Shown here: positions 1 to 11,873 of the stretch, in pieces
How positions within the stretch are numbered: the stretch's first letter is position 1
How the letters are laid out: each line of letters opens with the position of its first letter
Source of the DNA: Lithobates sylvaticus
Lineage: Eukaryota; Chordata; Amphibia; Anura; Ranidae
Length of the DNA: 64,000 nt
Direction: 5' to 3'
Assembly: GCA_028564925.1 (NCBI GenBank)
Contig: CM053031.1
Span: 168,609,084-168,673,083 of the forward strand
Position numbers and translations under genes: made by a program
The notes under the pieces: generated by a model
What the model saw: the letters and a program-made list of their open reading frames with translations, nothing else
Told to the model about the DNA's origin: nothing
Databases searched by the model: none

Positions 1-2464
1 GCTATATTTTGTTCCCAGAAGCACCTATAGGACTTGAAGTGTGTTAGTCCCATCACACACACAGAGCTATATTTTGTTCCCAGAAGCACCTATAGGACTT
101 GAAGTGTGTTAGTCCCATCACACACACAGAGCTATATTTTGTTCCCAGAAGCACCTATAGGACTTGAAGTGTGTTAGTCCCATCACACACACACAGAGCT
201 ATATTTTGTTCCCAGAAGCACCTATAGGACTTGAAGTGTGTTAGTCCCATCACACACACAGAGCTATAATTTGTTCCCAGAAGCACCTATAGGACTTGAA
301 GTGTGTTAGTCCCATCACACACACAGAGCTATATTTTGTTCCCAGAAGCACCTATAGGACTTGAAGTGTGTTAGTCCCATCACACACACAGAGCTATAAT
401 TTGTTCCCAGAAGCACCTATAGGACTTGAAGTGTGTTAGTCCCATCACACACACAGAGCTATATTTTGTTCCCAGAAGCACCTATAGGACTTGAAGTGTG
501 TTAGTCCCATCACACACACAGAGCTATATTTTGTTCCCAGAAGCACCTATAGGACTTGAAGTGTGTTAGTCCCATCACACACACAGAGCTATATTTTGTT
601 CCCAGAAGCACCTATAGGACTTGAAGTGTGTTAGTTCCATCACACAGAGCTATATTTTGTTCCCAGAAGCACCTATAGGACTTGAAGTGTGTTAGTCCCA
701 TCACACACACAGAGCTCTATTTTCTTCCCAGAAGCACCTATAGGACTTGAAGTGTGTTAGTCCCATCACACACACAGAGCTATATTTTGTTCCCAGAAAC
801 ACCTATAGGACTTGAAGTGTGTTAGTCCCATCACACACACAGACCTTTATTTTCTTCCCAGAAGCACCTATAGGACTTGAAGTGTGTTAGTCCCATCACA
901 CACACAGAGCTATATTTTGTTCCCAGAAGCACCTATAGGACTTGAAGTGTGTTAGTCCCATCACACACACAGAGCTATATTTTGTTCCCAGAAGCACCTA
1001 TAGGACTTGAAGTGTGTTAGTCCCATCACACACACAGAGCTATAATTTGTTCCCAGAAGCACCTATAGGACTTGAAGTGTGTTAGTCCCATCACACACAC
1101 AGAGCTATATTTTGTTCCCAGAAGCACCTATAGGACTTGAAGTGTGTTAGTCCCATCACACACACAGAGCTATATTTTGTTCCCAGAAGCACCTATAGGA
1201 CTTGAAGTGTGTTAGTCCCATCACACACACACAGAGCTATATTTTGTTCCCAGAAGCACCTATAGGACTTGAAGTGTGTTAGTTCCATCACACAGAGCTA
1301 TATTTTGTTCCCAGAAGCACCTATAGGACTTGAAGTGTGTTAGTCCCATCACACACACAGAGCTATATTTTCTTCCCAGAAGCACCTATAGGACTTGAAG
1401 TGTGTTAGTCCCATCACACACACAGAGCTATATTTTGTTCCCAGAAGCACCTATAGGACTTGAAGTGTGTTAGTCCCATCACACACACAGAGCTATATTT
1501 TGTTCCCAGAAGCACCTATAGGACTTGAAGTGTGTTAGTCCCATCACACACACAGACCTTTATTTTCTTCCCAGAAGCACCTATAGGACTTGAAGTGTGT
1601 TAGTCCCATCACACACACAGAGCTATATTTTGTTCCCAGAAGCACCTATAGGACTTGAAGTGTGTTAGTCCCATCACACACACAGAGCTATATTTTGTTC
1701 CCAGAAGCACCTATAGGACTTGAAGTGTGTTAGTCCCATCACACACACAGAGCTATATTTTGTTCCCAGAAGCACCTATAGGACTTGAAGTGTGTTAGTT
1801 CCATCACACAGAGCTATATTTTGTTCCCAGAAGCACCTATAGGACTTGAAGTGTGTTAGTCCCATCACACACACAGAGCTATATTTTCTTCCCAGAAGCA
1901 CCTATAGGACTTGAAGTGTGTTAGTCCCATCACACACACAGAGCTATATTTTGTTCCCAGAAGCACCTATAGGACTTGAAGTGTGTTAGTCCCATCACAC
2001 ACACAGAGCTATATTTTGTTCCCAGAAGCACCTATAGGACTTGAAGTGTGTTAGTCCCATCACACACACAGACCTTTATTTTCTTCCCAGAAGCACCTAT
2101 AGGACTTGAAGTGTGTTAGTCCCATCACACACACAGAGCTATATTTTGTTCCCAGAAGCACCTATAGGACTTGAAGTGTGTTAGTCCCATCACACACACA
2201 GAGCTATATTTTGTTCCCAGAAGCACCTATAGGACTTGAAGTGTGTTAGTCCCATCACACACACAGAGCTATATTTTGTTCCCAGAAGCACCTATAGGAC
2301 TTGAAGTGTGTTAGTCCCATCACACACACAGAGCTATAATTTGTTCCCAGAAGCACCTATAGGACTTGAAGTGTGTTAGTCCCATCACACACACAGAGCT
2401 ATATTTTGTTCCCAGAAGCACCTATAGGACTTGAAGTGTGTTAGTCCCATCACACACACAGAGC
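1..2464 (+). repeat. 65-bp tandem array (type A monomers), 5' part of hAT copy 1
   Basis: About 38 head-to-tail monomers of 65 bp, each with GAGCTATATTTTGTTCCC, CAGAAGCACCTATAGGACTT and GTGTGTTAGTCCCATCACAC in order, separated by (AC)n. Variants recur in register: a shortened AGTTCCATCACACAGAGC link at about 635, 1279 and 1797, and a GACCTTTATTTTCTTCCC variant at about 842, 1556 and 2067. From 1279 on the spacing is near 516 bp, so a higher-order unit of about eight monomers has been amplified. The same monomer lies in the 5' region of hAT copy 2, so this is transposon-internal satellite rather than centromeric DNA. No coding potential. Confidence 0.95.
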
Positions 2465-2466
2465 TA

Positions 2467-4086
<1,620 letters not shown>

Positions 4087-4088
4087 TA

Positions 4089-4920
4089 TATTTTGTTCCC
4101 AGAAGCACCTATAGGACTTGAAGTGTGTTAGTCCCATCACACACACAGAGCTATATTTTCTTCCCAGAAGCACCTATAGGACTTGAAGTGTGTTAGTCCC
4201 ATCACACACACAGAGCTATATTTTGTTCCCAGAAGCACCTATAGGACTTGAAGTGTGTTAGTCCCATCACACACACAGAGCTATATTTTCTTCCCAGAAG
4301 CACCTATAGGACTTGAAGTGTGTTAGTCCCATCACACACACAGAGCTATATTTTGTTCCCAGAAGCACCTATAGGACTTGAAGTGTGTTAGTCCCATCAC
4401 ACACACAGAGCTATATTTTGTTCCCAGAAGCACCTATAGGACTTGAAGTGTGTTAGTCCCATCACACACACAGAGCTATATTTTGTTCCCAGAAGCACCT
4501 ATAGGACTTGAAGTGTGTTAGTCCCATCACACACACAGAGCTATAATTTGTTCCCAGAAGCACCTATAGGACTTGAAGTGTGTTAGTCCCATCACACACA
4601 CAGAGCTATATTTTGTTCCCAGAAGCACCTATAGGACTTGAAGTGTGTTAGTCCCATCACACACACAGAGCTATATTTTGTTCCCAGAAGCACCTATAGG
4701 ACTTGAAGTGTGTTAGTCCCATCACACACACAGAGCTATATTTTGTTCCCAGAAGCACCTATAGGACTTGAAGTGTGTTAGTCCCATCACACACACAGAG
4801 CTATATTTTTGTTCCCAGAAGCACCTATAGGACTTGAAGTGTGTTAGTCCCATCACACAGACCTTTATTTTGTTCCCAGAAGCACCTATAGGACTTGAAG
4901 TGTGTTAGTCCCATCACACA
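4089..4920 (+). repeat. 65-bp tandem array, type A, continued after the Tc1 insertion
   Basis: Thirteen or so type A monomers, same unit and phase as before the Tc1; the array resumes directly after the duplicated TA. The last monomers carry the GACCTTTATTTTGTTCCC variant and end in an ACACACA tract, where the LINE begins. Confidence 0.93.
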
Positions 4921-5830
4921 CATGATGATGGGTTTAGGGATAGAGGAATAATACAGAGGGAGGAGGGGGGAGGTGGGGAGGTGTCGCAGGGGAAATTATT
5001 CGCATAGGGGTATGAGGGTGGAAGGAGTCACATAGCACAAAAGTAAGGAATGAATGGGCGGGGGGAGGGGCGAAACACAGCTATCAGTGTGTGTAAGGAT
5101 GGGGGTGGGGTGGGAGGAGGGAGGAGGGTGGGAGTGGATTTGCATACAAGCATGGGGGGGGGGGGGGGGGGAAATATGTGGTTAAAGGGTGTGTGGTAAC
5201 GGTCACAAAAAAAGTCCTTAGGGATAACCTAGAATGGTATAAGGGGGGAGGGGGGGTGAAGATGCAACAAAGTAAAACACGGGAAAAATATTTAATCTAC
5301 ACGGAGGTAAACAGTAAACTAAAAATATTGTTAGATAAACACTTAGTAAAAAGACTAGCACTTTTTCACGTAGAGAAGAATATTAAGATAGGTGAAAGAT
5401 TTTTTAGCTCACAAGGGGTAGTTATTTTGGCTAAAGGCCAGGTTACCTTTCTCTCTCTTCTCATCTCTCCTCGGCCTTTTTTTTTTTTTTTTCTCTTTTT
5501 TTAAACTTTTTATATTTTATCATTCCTCTCTTCCGGGTCCTATGTAGCGGTAGGATGGGTGAGCATTATAATATAAGTATAGTATAGGTATAAGATGGGA
5601 TCAATTGACCTCTGCATTAAAATCCTTCACCCCTTATAGAATCCTCTCCTCTAACAAGGGCAGGGGGGTAGAGTGTTTGGGACATAGCATTGTCTTTTTG
5701 GGTATGTATCCTTTCTCCCCGTTTTCCCTTTTTTCCTTTTTTTGTTTTTTTTTTTTTTTTTTTTTTCTTTCTCTCCCTCTCCCCCCCTGTCTTCCCCTTT
5801 TTTTTTTTTCCTTCTTTCCCACGTTGAAGC
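4921..5830 (+). other. LINE 5' region: G-rich tracts, no convincing ORF1
   Basis: The first 260 bp are strongly G-rich on the plus strand (runs such as GGGGGGAGG and an 18-19 G run near 5154-5172), so G-quadruplex formation is plausible. A 108-codon open stretch at 5178-5504 has no motif I recognise and ends in a T-run. Two long pyrimidine tracts follow (about 5476-5500 and 5730-5820). Either a short 5' UTR or the 3' tail of a truncated ORF1. Confidence 0.5.
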
Positions 5831-8800
5831 ATGCAGACTAGGATACTGAGTATTGGCTCCTGGAACGTACGGGGGCTGGGCACACCGGCAAAGAGAGCAG
5901 CAGTGGCAGAGACCCTGGAGAGGAGTGGGGTAGGACTGATCTGCCTACAGGAGACGCACCTAACTCAAGACTCTAAGTTACAAAACCAAAGTAAGAAATA
6001 CCAATGTCAATTCCACTCGGTCCACACATCTTATTCAAGAGGAGTGGCTGTGATGGTAAGGAAAGAGTTGGGGTTTTCCTGTCGGCAGATCAGTATAGAT
6101 AGAGACGGACGGTATATTTTTTTGCACTGTGTAATTGAAAACCGAGAATATGTTCTAGCAAATATTTATATTCCCCCTCCGTTTAAACTTGATGTAATGT
6201 ATAGGCTATTGGAATTTTTAACTGACAAAGCTGGGGTACCGGTTATAGCAGTAGGGGACTTTAACGAGGTTATCAATAGAAAACTTGATAGGTTCCCACT
6301 GGGTGTACATGGCCAGAAAGTAGATGAGAGTCGATTATACCAGTTTTTACAGGAAGCAGGGCTCTTTGACATGTGGAGGGCGCGGAATCCAGGTGTGCTG
6401 CAATTCTCATGCTACTCAAGCTCCTATTCCACGCTCTCAAGGATAGATCTAGCTTTGGGAAACGAAGAAGCATGCCAAACCATAAGGGATATAGAATATC
6501 ACCCTAGAGGAGTATCCGATCATGCACTACTGGTTGTCTCAATAAACTTAGAAGGGAAAAGATCCCCTGCAGTATGGAAAATGAACCCAATTTGGTTCGA
6601 ACTAATAGGGGACCCAAATGAGGTGTTATTAAAACTGGAAGAATTTATAAAATTTAATAATGAGTCAGTGACAAGAGGTATAATGTGGGATGCTTTGAAG
6701 GCGTATTTAAGAGGTATTCTTATTCAATCAGTATCAAAAATTAAAAAGATCACAAGGGAATGGGAGAGTAGGAGTAAGAGAGAGCTGATGAAAGCAGAGG
6801 GAGATTACGTCAATAACCCCACACCTGATACACAAAGCGTATGGTTAACTAAACAACAGGAATATAAAGATATTGTCATTAAGAAATCAGAGAATAAGAG
6901 ATTGTTCCAGAAACAGGTAGCTTACGGAGAGGGGGAAAAAGTTGGAAAAATGTTGGCACATTTAGTGAGAACCAATTCTCCTCCCTCCAGCGTCCCTGTG
7001 ATCAAGACTGAAAAAGGTGAAATATCATCCAAAAAGTCAGTAATTACAGAAACTTTTAGATTATATTATGAAAAACTGTATAGATCGCGCGGGACGGTGG
7101 AGGAAGGGGAAATGGACATATTCTTCAGAAACGTTGATATTCCGGTTCTCACAGATGAAGAAAGAGGGATAATGGAGGCACCGCTAACACTGGAGGAAAT
7201 CCAACTGGCGGTGAAAGAAATGGCCAATCAGAAATCACCAGGACCAGACGGCCTCCCAGCAGAAACCTATAAACAATATGGGAAAGTACTACTGCCAGAG
7301 CTTCTTAAAGTATTCAACTGGGCGAAAGAGGAGGGGAGGTTGCCAACGTCTATGACGGAAGCAACAATAATAGTTCTACATAAGGAGGGGAAGGACTCGC
7401 TAGAGACTAAGTCTTACAGACCTATTTCCTTGCTTTGTGCGGATGCTAAAATACTTGCGAAAGTTATGGCAATCAGACTAAATAAAATTATTTCTAGACT
7501 TATACATCCGGACCAAACAGGATTTATCCCCTGTAGATCTACCAGTATAAATATCAGGAGGCTGTATCTCAACATGCAGATACCAACAGAGGATACAGGG
7601 ACAAGGGTGGTTATGGCCCTAGATGTGGTCAAAGCTTTTGATAGTTTAGAATGGGGATACCTGTGGCGGGTTTTAAGGGAATTTGGATTTGGCCCCTCAT
7701 TCATTGAATGGATTAAAACCTTGTACACGGGCCCCAGCGCTAAAATCAGGGTTAACAATGATCTCTCTGACAAAATTCAATTAGAGAGGGGAACAAGACA
7801 GGGGTGCCCACTGTCCCCCCCGCTTTTTGCTCTGGCAATGGAGCCGCTGGCCAGCGTAATTAGATCAGACACGAACATACAGGGGTTTAGAAGAAAGGGG
7901 GGGGGAGAAGAGAGAATCGCATTATATGCGGATGATGTCCTCCTCTTCCTGGGGGATGCAGAACAATCCCCCAGGCAGGTGATGAACATCCTCATAGATT
8001 TCGGGAAAATTTCAGGGCTGACCATAAATTGGGAAAAATGTGCACTAATGCCCATAGACCCCCTAGGGAACCAGAGGACACCGGATAGTCTACAGCTAGA
8101 AGTGGTCGAACAAATTAAATATCTAGGTGTAAATATAAAGAAGAACCCTAATAACTACATCAATGATAATATTGTACCATTACTAGCTAAATTTAAATCT
8201 AAAATTGCAATCTGGAGACGCCTCCCATTATCGGTCGCGGGGAGATGCAATTTGATTAAGATGCTGTGGCAGCCACAGCTTCTGTATCTGATGCACAACT
8301 GCCCAACATGGATAGATAAAAAATGGTTCAGGAAAATCGACACGCTGTTTAGAGAACTTATATGGAAAGGAGGCCAGCCTAGGATAGGTTTACAAATATT
8401 ACAACTAGGAACAAGAAAGGGCGGGATGGCACTGCCGCATCCACGAAGCTACTTCCTAGCCGCCCAACTACAACATATAGGGGGGGTTGGAGGAGGTAAT
8501 AAGGATCTAATGATTGCAGGTACTCCGCATAGATCAATAATAGAGGCTCTTGAGGCAAACTCATTTTATTATAGAAACCCCACGGTGAGGCTTGGGTTAA
8601 AAGTCTGGAAAGCATTAAAAGCAGTAAATGGGCTGGAGGGCATGACAAAACATACCCCCCTATGGAATAATAAGAACCTGGAGGAAGTGGAGAAGATAGG
8701 GAAGATTAAAGAGTGGGAGATAAAGGGGATAGTTAAACTAACTCAACTATACGAGGGAAAGATACTAAAGACATTCACCGCACTAAGAACAGACTATGAC

Positions 8801-9568
8801 CTACCGAAACACTCATTTTATAAATATTTACAAATCAGGCATGCCTTAAATAGGCAATTTGCGAAACAAGGACCAAATTGGGTTAACTCTCCGGTATATC
8901 AAAGAATAGGCTCCCAAGACAAGACCAAAGGATTCATAGCAGAAATTTACCCATATATATGTGAAGGCAGTGTAGAAAGCCCAGTACGACTTAAGAGCAG
9001 AAGGAAGTGGGAAAAAGAATTTGGAACCCTGTCAGATGAACAATGGCTGAGAATACTTGAGAAGGGACACATGGTGTCGGTCTCGCCCGCACAAAGGGTC
9101 TCATACCTGATGTTATTACATAGGACATATTACACTCCTAAGAGACTCTTTGATTTCGGGTGGAGAAAGGACGCCAGGTGTCCCAGGTGCCAAGACACTG
9201 GAGACCTAGCACATATGATGTGGAAATGCCCGAAATTGTTTCGTTATTGGTCAGAAATTCTCGATACGCTGAACACAGTCTACAACGCGAGGTTAGAAAT
9301 GAGTCCTAGACTGTGTATACTAGGGCTGGACGAAGGAATAGTCGGAGGCCCCTGGGTAACCAAAGCAGTGATGAGATGTCTATTCCAAGCAAGAAAGCTA
9401 ATAGCGCAAAGATGGCAGGCTGAAAAACCCCCAACGGAAAGAGAATGGGCGAGATTAATAACAGAAACAATATGGAGGGAAAGAACGGTATATACGAGGA
9501 GAGGAAATACGAAAGAATTTGTAAAACTGTGGAAAACATGGATGGATGAGCAGGGATGCCCAATGTAA
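5831..9568 (+). CDS. LINE ORF2: APE endonuclease and reverse transcriptase (L1/Tx1 clade)
   Basis: Open frame of 1245 codons, apparently intact. Residues about 5-236 are an apurinic-type endonuclease: GSWNVRGLGT near the start, CLQETHL at about 39, VGDFNEVIN at about 142, SRIDLALGN at about 203 and SDHALL at about 230. The reverse transcriptase follows, with KSPGPDGLPAE at about 467, ALDVVKAFDS at about 596, RGTRQGCPLSPPLF at about 653 and the catalytic ALYADDVLLF at about 697. A C-terminal cysteine-histidine motif (CPRCQ..H....C, about 1117-1133) is usual in L1-like proteins. Known role: nicks target DNA and copies its RNA there (target-primed reverse transcription). The ATG at 5831 is chosen because it lies just ahead of the endonuclease start. 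It follows a long pyrimidine tract, with no full ORF1 upstream. Confidence 0.93.
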   Translation: MQTRILSIGSWNVRGLGTPAKRAAVAETLERSGVGLICLQETHLTQDSKLQNQSKKYQCQFHSVHTSYSRGVAVMVRKELGFSCRQISIDRDGRYIFLHCVIENREYVLANIYIPPPFKLDVMYRLLEFLTDKAGVPVIAVGDFNEVINRKLDRFPLGVHGQKVDESRLYQFLQEAGLFDMWRARNPGVLQFSCYSSSYSTLSRIDLALGNEEACQTIRDIEYHPRGVSDHALLVVSINLEGKRSPAVWKMNPIWFELIGDPNEVLLKLEEFIKFNNESVTRGIMWDALKAYLRGILIQSVSKIKKITREWESRSKRELMKAEGDYVNNPTPDTQSVWLTKQQEYKDIVIKKSENKRLFQKQVAYGEGEKVGKMLAHLVRTNSPPSSVPVIKTEKGEISSKKSVITETFRLYYEKLYRSRGTVEEGEMDIFFRNVDIPVLTDEERGIMEAPLTLEEIQLAVKEMANQKSPGPDGLPAETYKQYGKVLLPELLKVFNWAKEEGRLPTSMTEATIIVLHKEGKDSLETKSYRPISLLCADAKILAKVMAIRLNKIISRLIHPDQTGFIPCRSTSINIRRLYLNMQIPTEDTGTRVVMALDVVKAFDSLEWGYLWRVLREFGFGPSFIEWIKTLYTGPSAKIRVNNDLSDKIQLERGTRQGCPLSPPLFALAMEPLASVIRSDTNIQGFRRKGGGEERIALYADDVLLFLGDAEQSPRQVMNILIDFGKISGLTINWEKCALMPIDPLGNQRTPDSLQLEVVEQIKYLGVNIKKNPNNYINDNIVPLLAKFKSKIAIWRRLPLSVAGRCNLIKMLWQPQLLYLMHNCPTWIDKKWFRKIDTLFRELIWKGGQPRIGLQILQLGTRKGGMALPHPRSYFLAAQLQHIGGVGGGNKDLMIAGTPHRSIIEALEANSFYYRNPTVRLGLKVWKALKAVNGLEGMTKHTPLWNNKNLEEVEKIGKIKEWEIKGIVKLTQLYEGKILKTFTALRTDYDLPKHSFYKYLQIRHALNRQFAKQGPNWVNSPVYQRIGSQDKTKGFIAEIYPYICEGSVESPVRLKSRRKWEKEFGTLSDEQWLRILEKGHMVSVSPAQRVSYLMLLHRTYYTPKRLFDFGWRKDARCPRCQDTGDLAHMMWKCPKLFRYWSEILDTLNTVYNARLEMSPRLCILGLDEGIVGGPWVTKAVMRCLFQARKLIAQRWQAEKPPTEREWARLITETIWRERTVYTRRGNTKEFVKLWKTWMDEQGCPM

Positions 9569-9904
9569 TGGATAAGGGGGTGGGAGACTAAACAGGGAAA
9601 AATACTGTACAGGTAAAATAGAGGGGATAAAGAGAGCATAGAAGTAAGGGGAAAGAGACAGGAAAAGAAGGAAATACAGTAGAAGCAACAAAAGAAAGGA
9701 GGGAGGTATAAAAGAACTGCAGGTTAATGGCACCTTTTTTTTTCTTTCCTTTTTTTTTTTTTTTTTTTTTTAGCAAACTGTGAGAAAACGAGTTTATGGA
9801 AATTAAATGTGTGTATGTATTTTTGCTGCTTTTTTATGTATGAAGAAAACAAATAAAGATTATATAATAAAAAAAAAAAAAAAAAAAACAAGTAATATAA
9901 AAAC
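9569..9904 (+). other. LINE 3' UTR and A-rich tail
   Basis: Purine-rich 3' UTR (repeated GGGAAAGAG/AAAGGAGGGAGG patterns), a T-run at about 9735-9770, AATAAAG at about 9851 and a 20-base A tail followed by AAGTAATATAAAAACACACAC, where the satellite resumes. No gene seen. Confidence 0.7.
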
Positions 9905-10227
9905 ACACACAGAGCTATATTTTGTTCCCAGAAGCACCTATAGGACTTGAAGTGTGTTAGTCCCATCACACAGACCTTTATTTTCTTCCCAGAAGCACCT
10001 ATAGGACTTGAAGTGTGTTAGTCCCATCACACACACAGAGCTATATTTTGTTCCCAGAAGCACCTATAGGACCTGAAGTGTGTTAGTCCCATCACACACA
10101 CAGAGCTATATTTTGTTCCCAGAAGCACCTATAGGACTTGAAGTGTGTTAGTCCCATCACACAGACCTTTATTTTCTTCCCAGAAGCACCTATAGGACTT
10201 GAAGTGTGTTAGTCCCATCACACAGAG
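9905..10227 (+). repeat. 65-bp tandem array, type A, third segment
   Basis: Five type A monomers resume after the LINE tail, two with the GACCTTTATTTTCTTCCC variant. The array then switches abruptly to type C/D monomers at about 10228. Confidence 0.92.
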
Positions 10228-11857
10228 CTCCTCTATTTTCTTTGCAGAAGCACCCATAGGACTTCTAGTGTGTTAGTGGCATCACACAGAGCTCCTATAT
10301 ATTCTTCTCAGCAGCACCCACAGGACTTCTAGTGTGTTAGTGGCATCACACAGAGCTCCTCTATTTTCTTTGCAGAAGCACCCACAGGACTTCTAGTGTG
10401 TTAGTGGCATCACACAGAGCTCCTCTATTTTCTTTGCAGAAGCACCCATAGGACTTCTAGTGTGTTAGTGGCATCACACAGAGCTCCTCTATTTTCTTTG
10501 CAGAAGCACCCACAGGACTTCTAGTGTGTTAGTGGCATCACACAGAGCTCCTCTATTTTCTTTGCAGAAGCACCCACAGGACTTCTAGTGTGTTAGTGGC
10601 ATCACACAGAGCTCCTCTATTTTCTTTGCAGAAGCACCCATAGGACTTCTAGTGTGTTAGTGGCATCACACAGAGCTCCTCTATTTTCTTTGCAGAAGCA
10701 CCCACAGGACTTCTAGTGTGTTAGTGGCATCACACAGAGCTCCTCTATTTTCTTTGCAGAAGCACCCACAGGACTTCTAGTGTGTTAGTGGCATCACACA
10801 GAGCTCCTATATTTTCTTTGCAGAAGCACCCATAGGACTTCTAGTGTGTTAGTGGCATCACACAGAGCTCCTATATATTCTTCTCAGCAGCACCCACAGG
10901 ACTTCTAGTGTGTTAGTGGCATCACACAGAGCTCCTCTATTTTCTTTGCAGAAGCACCCACAGGACTTCTAGTGTGTTAGTGGCATCACACAGAGCTCCT
11001 CTATTTTCTTTGCAGAAGCACCCATAGGACTTCTAGTGTGTTAGTGGCATCACACAGAGCTCCTATATATTCTTCTCAGCAGCACCCACAGGACTTCTAG
11101 TGTGTTAGTGGCATCACACAGAGCTCCTCTATTTTCTTTGCAGAAGCACCCACAGGACTTCTAGTGTGTTAGTGGCATCACACAGAGCTCCTATATTTTC
11201 TTTGCAGAAGCACCCATAGGACTTCGAGTGTGTTAGTGGCATCACACAGAGCTCCTATATTTTCTTTGCAGAAGCACCCATAGGACTTCTAGTGTGTTAG
11301 TGGCATCACACAGAGCTCCTATATATTCTTCTCAGCAGCACCCACAGGACTTCTAGTGTGTTAGTGGCATCACACAGAGCTCCTCTATTTTCTTTGCAGA
11401 AGCACCCACAGGACTTCTAGTGTGTTAGTGGCATCACACAGAGCTCCTCTATTTTCTTTGCAGAAGCACCCATAGGACTTCTAGTGTGTTAGTGGCATCA
11501 CACAGAGCTCCTATATATTCTTCTCAGCAGCACCCACAGGACTTCTAGTGTGTTAGTGGCATCACACAGAGCTCCTCTATTTTCTTTGCAGAAGCACCCA
11601 CAGGACTTCTAGTGTGTTAGTGGCATCACACAGAGCTCCTCTATTTTCTTTGCAGAAGCACCCATAGGACTTGTAGTGTGTTAGTGGCATCACACAGAGC
11701 TCCTCTATTTTCTTCTCAGCAGCACCCACAGGACTTCTAGTGTGTTAGTGGCATCACACAGAGCTCCTCTATTTTCTTTGCAGAAGCACCCATAGGACTT
11801 CTAGTGTGTTAGTGGCATCACACAGAGCTCCTATATATTCTTCTCAGCAGCACCCAC
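10228..11857 (+). repeat. 64-bp tandem array, type C/D monomers with acceptor-like motif
   Basis: About 25 monomers of 64 bp. Type C has CCTCTATTTTCTTTGCAG then AAGCACCCATAGGACTTC; type D has CCTATATATTCTTCTCAG then CAGCACCCACAGGACTTC; both end GTGTGTTAGTGGCATCACAC. Each monomer carries a pyrimidine-rich stretch ending in CAG, which resembles a 3' splice site. The last monomer is type D and runs straight into the sequence before the transposase ATG at 11874. Related to type A by the shared AGCACC.ATAGGACTT core. Confidence 0.93.
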
Positions 11858-11873
11858 AGGACTACCGACTACA

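Larger units (their letters stand above)
4921..9904 (+). mobile_element. L1/Tx1-clade non-LTR retrotransposon inserted in the satellite
   Basis: About 5 kb between two parts of the 65-bp array. It has a G-rich 5' region, one long ORF2 (endonuclease plus reverse transcriptase) and an A-rich tail with AATAAAG just upstream. The array breaks at an ACACACA tract and resumes at ACACACACAGAGC after the tail, so a short A/C duplication is likely, though exact ends cannot be fixed inside an (AC)n run. A typical two-ORF Tx1/L1 element also has an ORF1; none of normal length is present, so this copy is either 5'-truncated or lacks ORF1. The intact ORF2 implies a recent insertion. Confidence 0.88.

Noticed and set aside
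1-2464. CRISPR-like array (regular 65-bp units)
   Set aside because: Units are contiguous with no unique spacers, the DNA is vertebrate, and the same array is part of the hAT copies.
5617-5883. Lys-rich minus-strand frames opposite the LINE start
   Set aside because: Produced by the pyrimidine tracts at 5730-5820.
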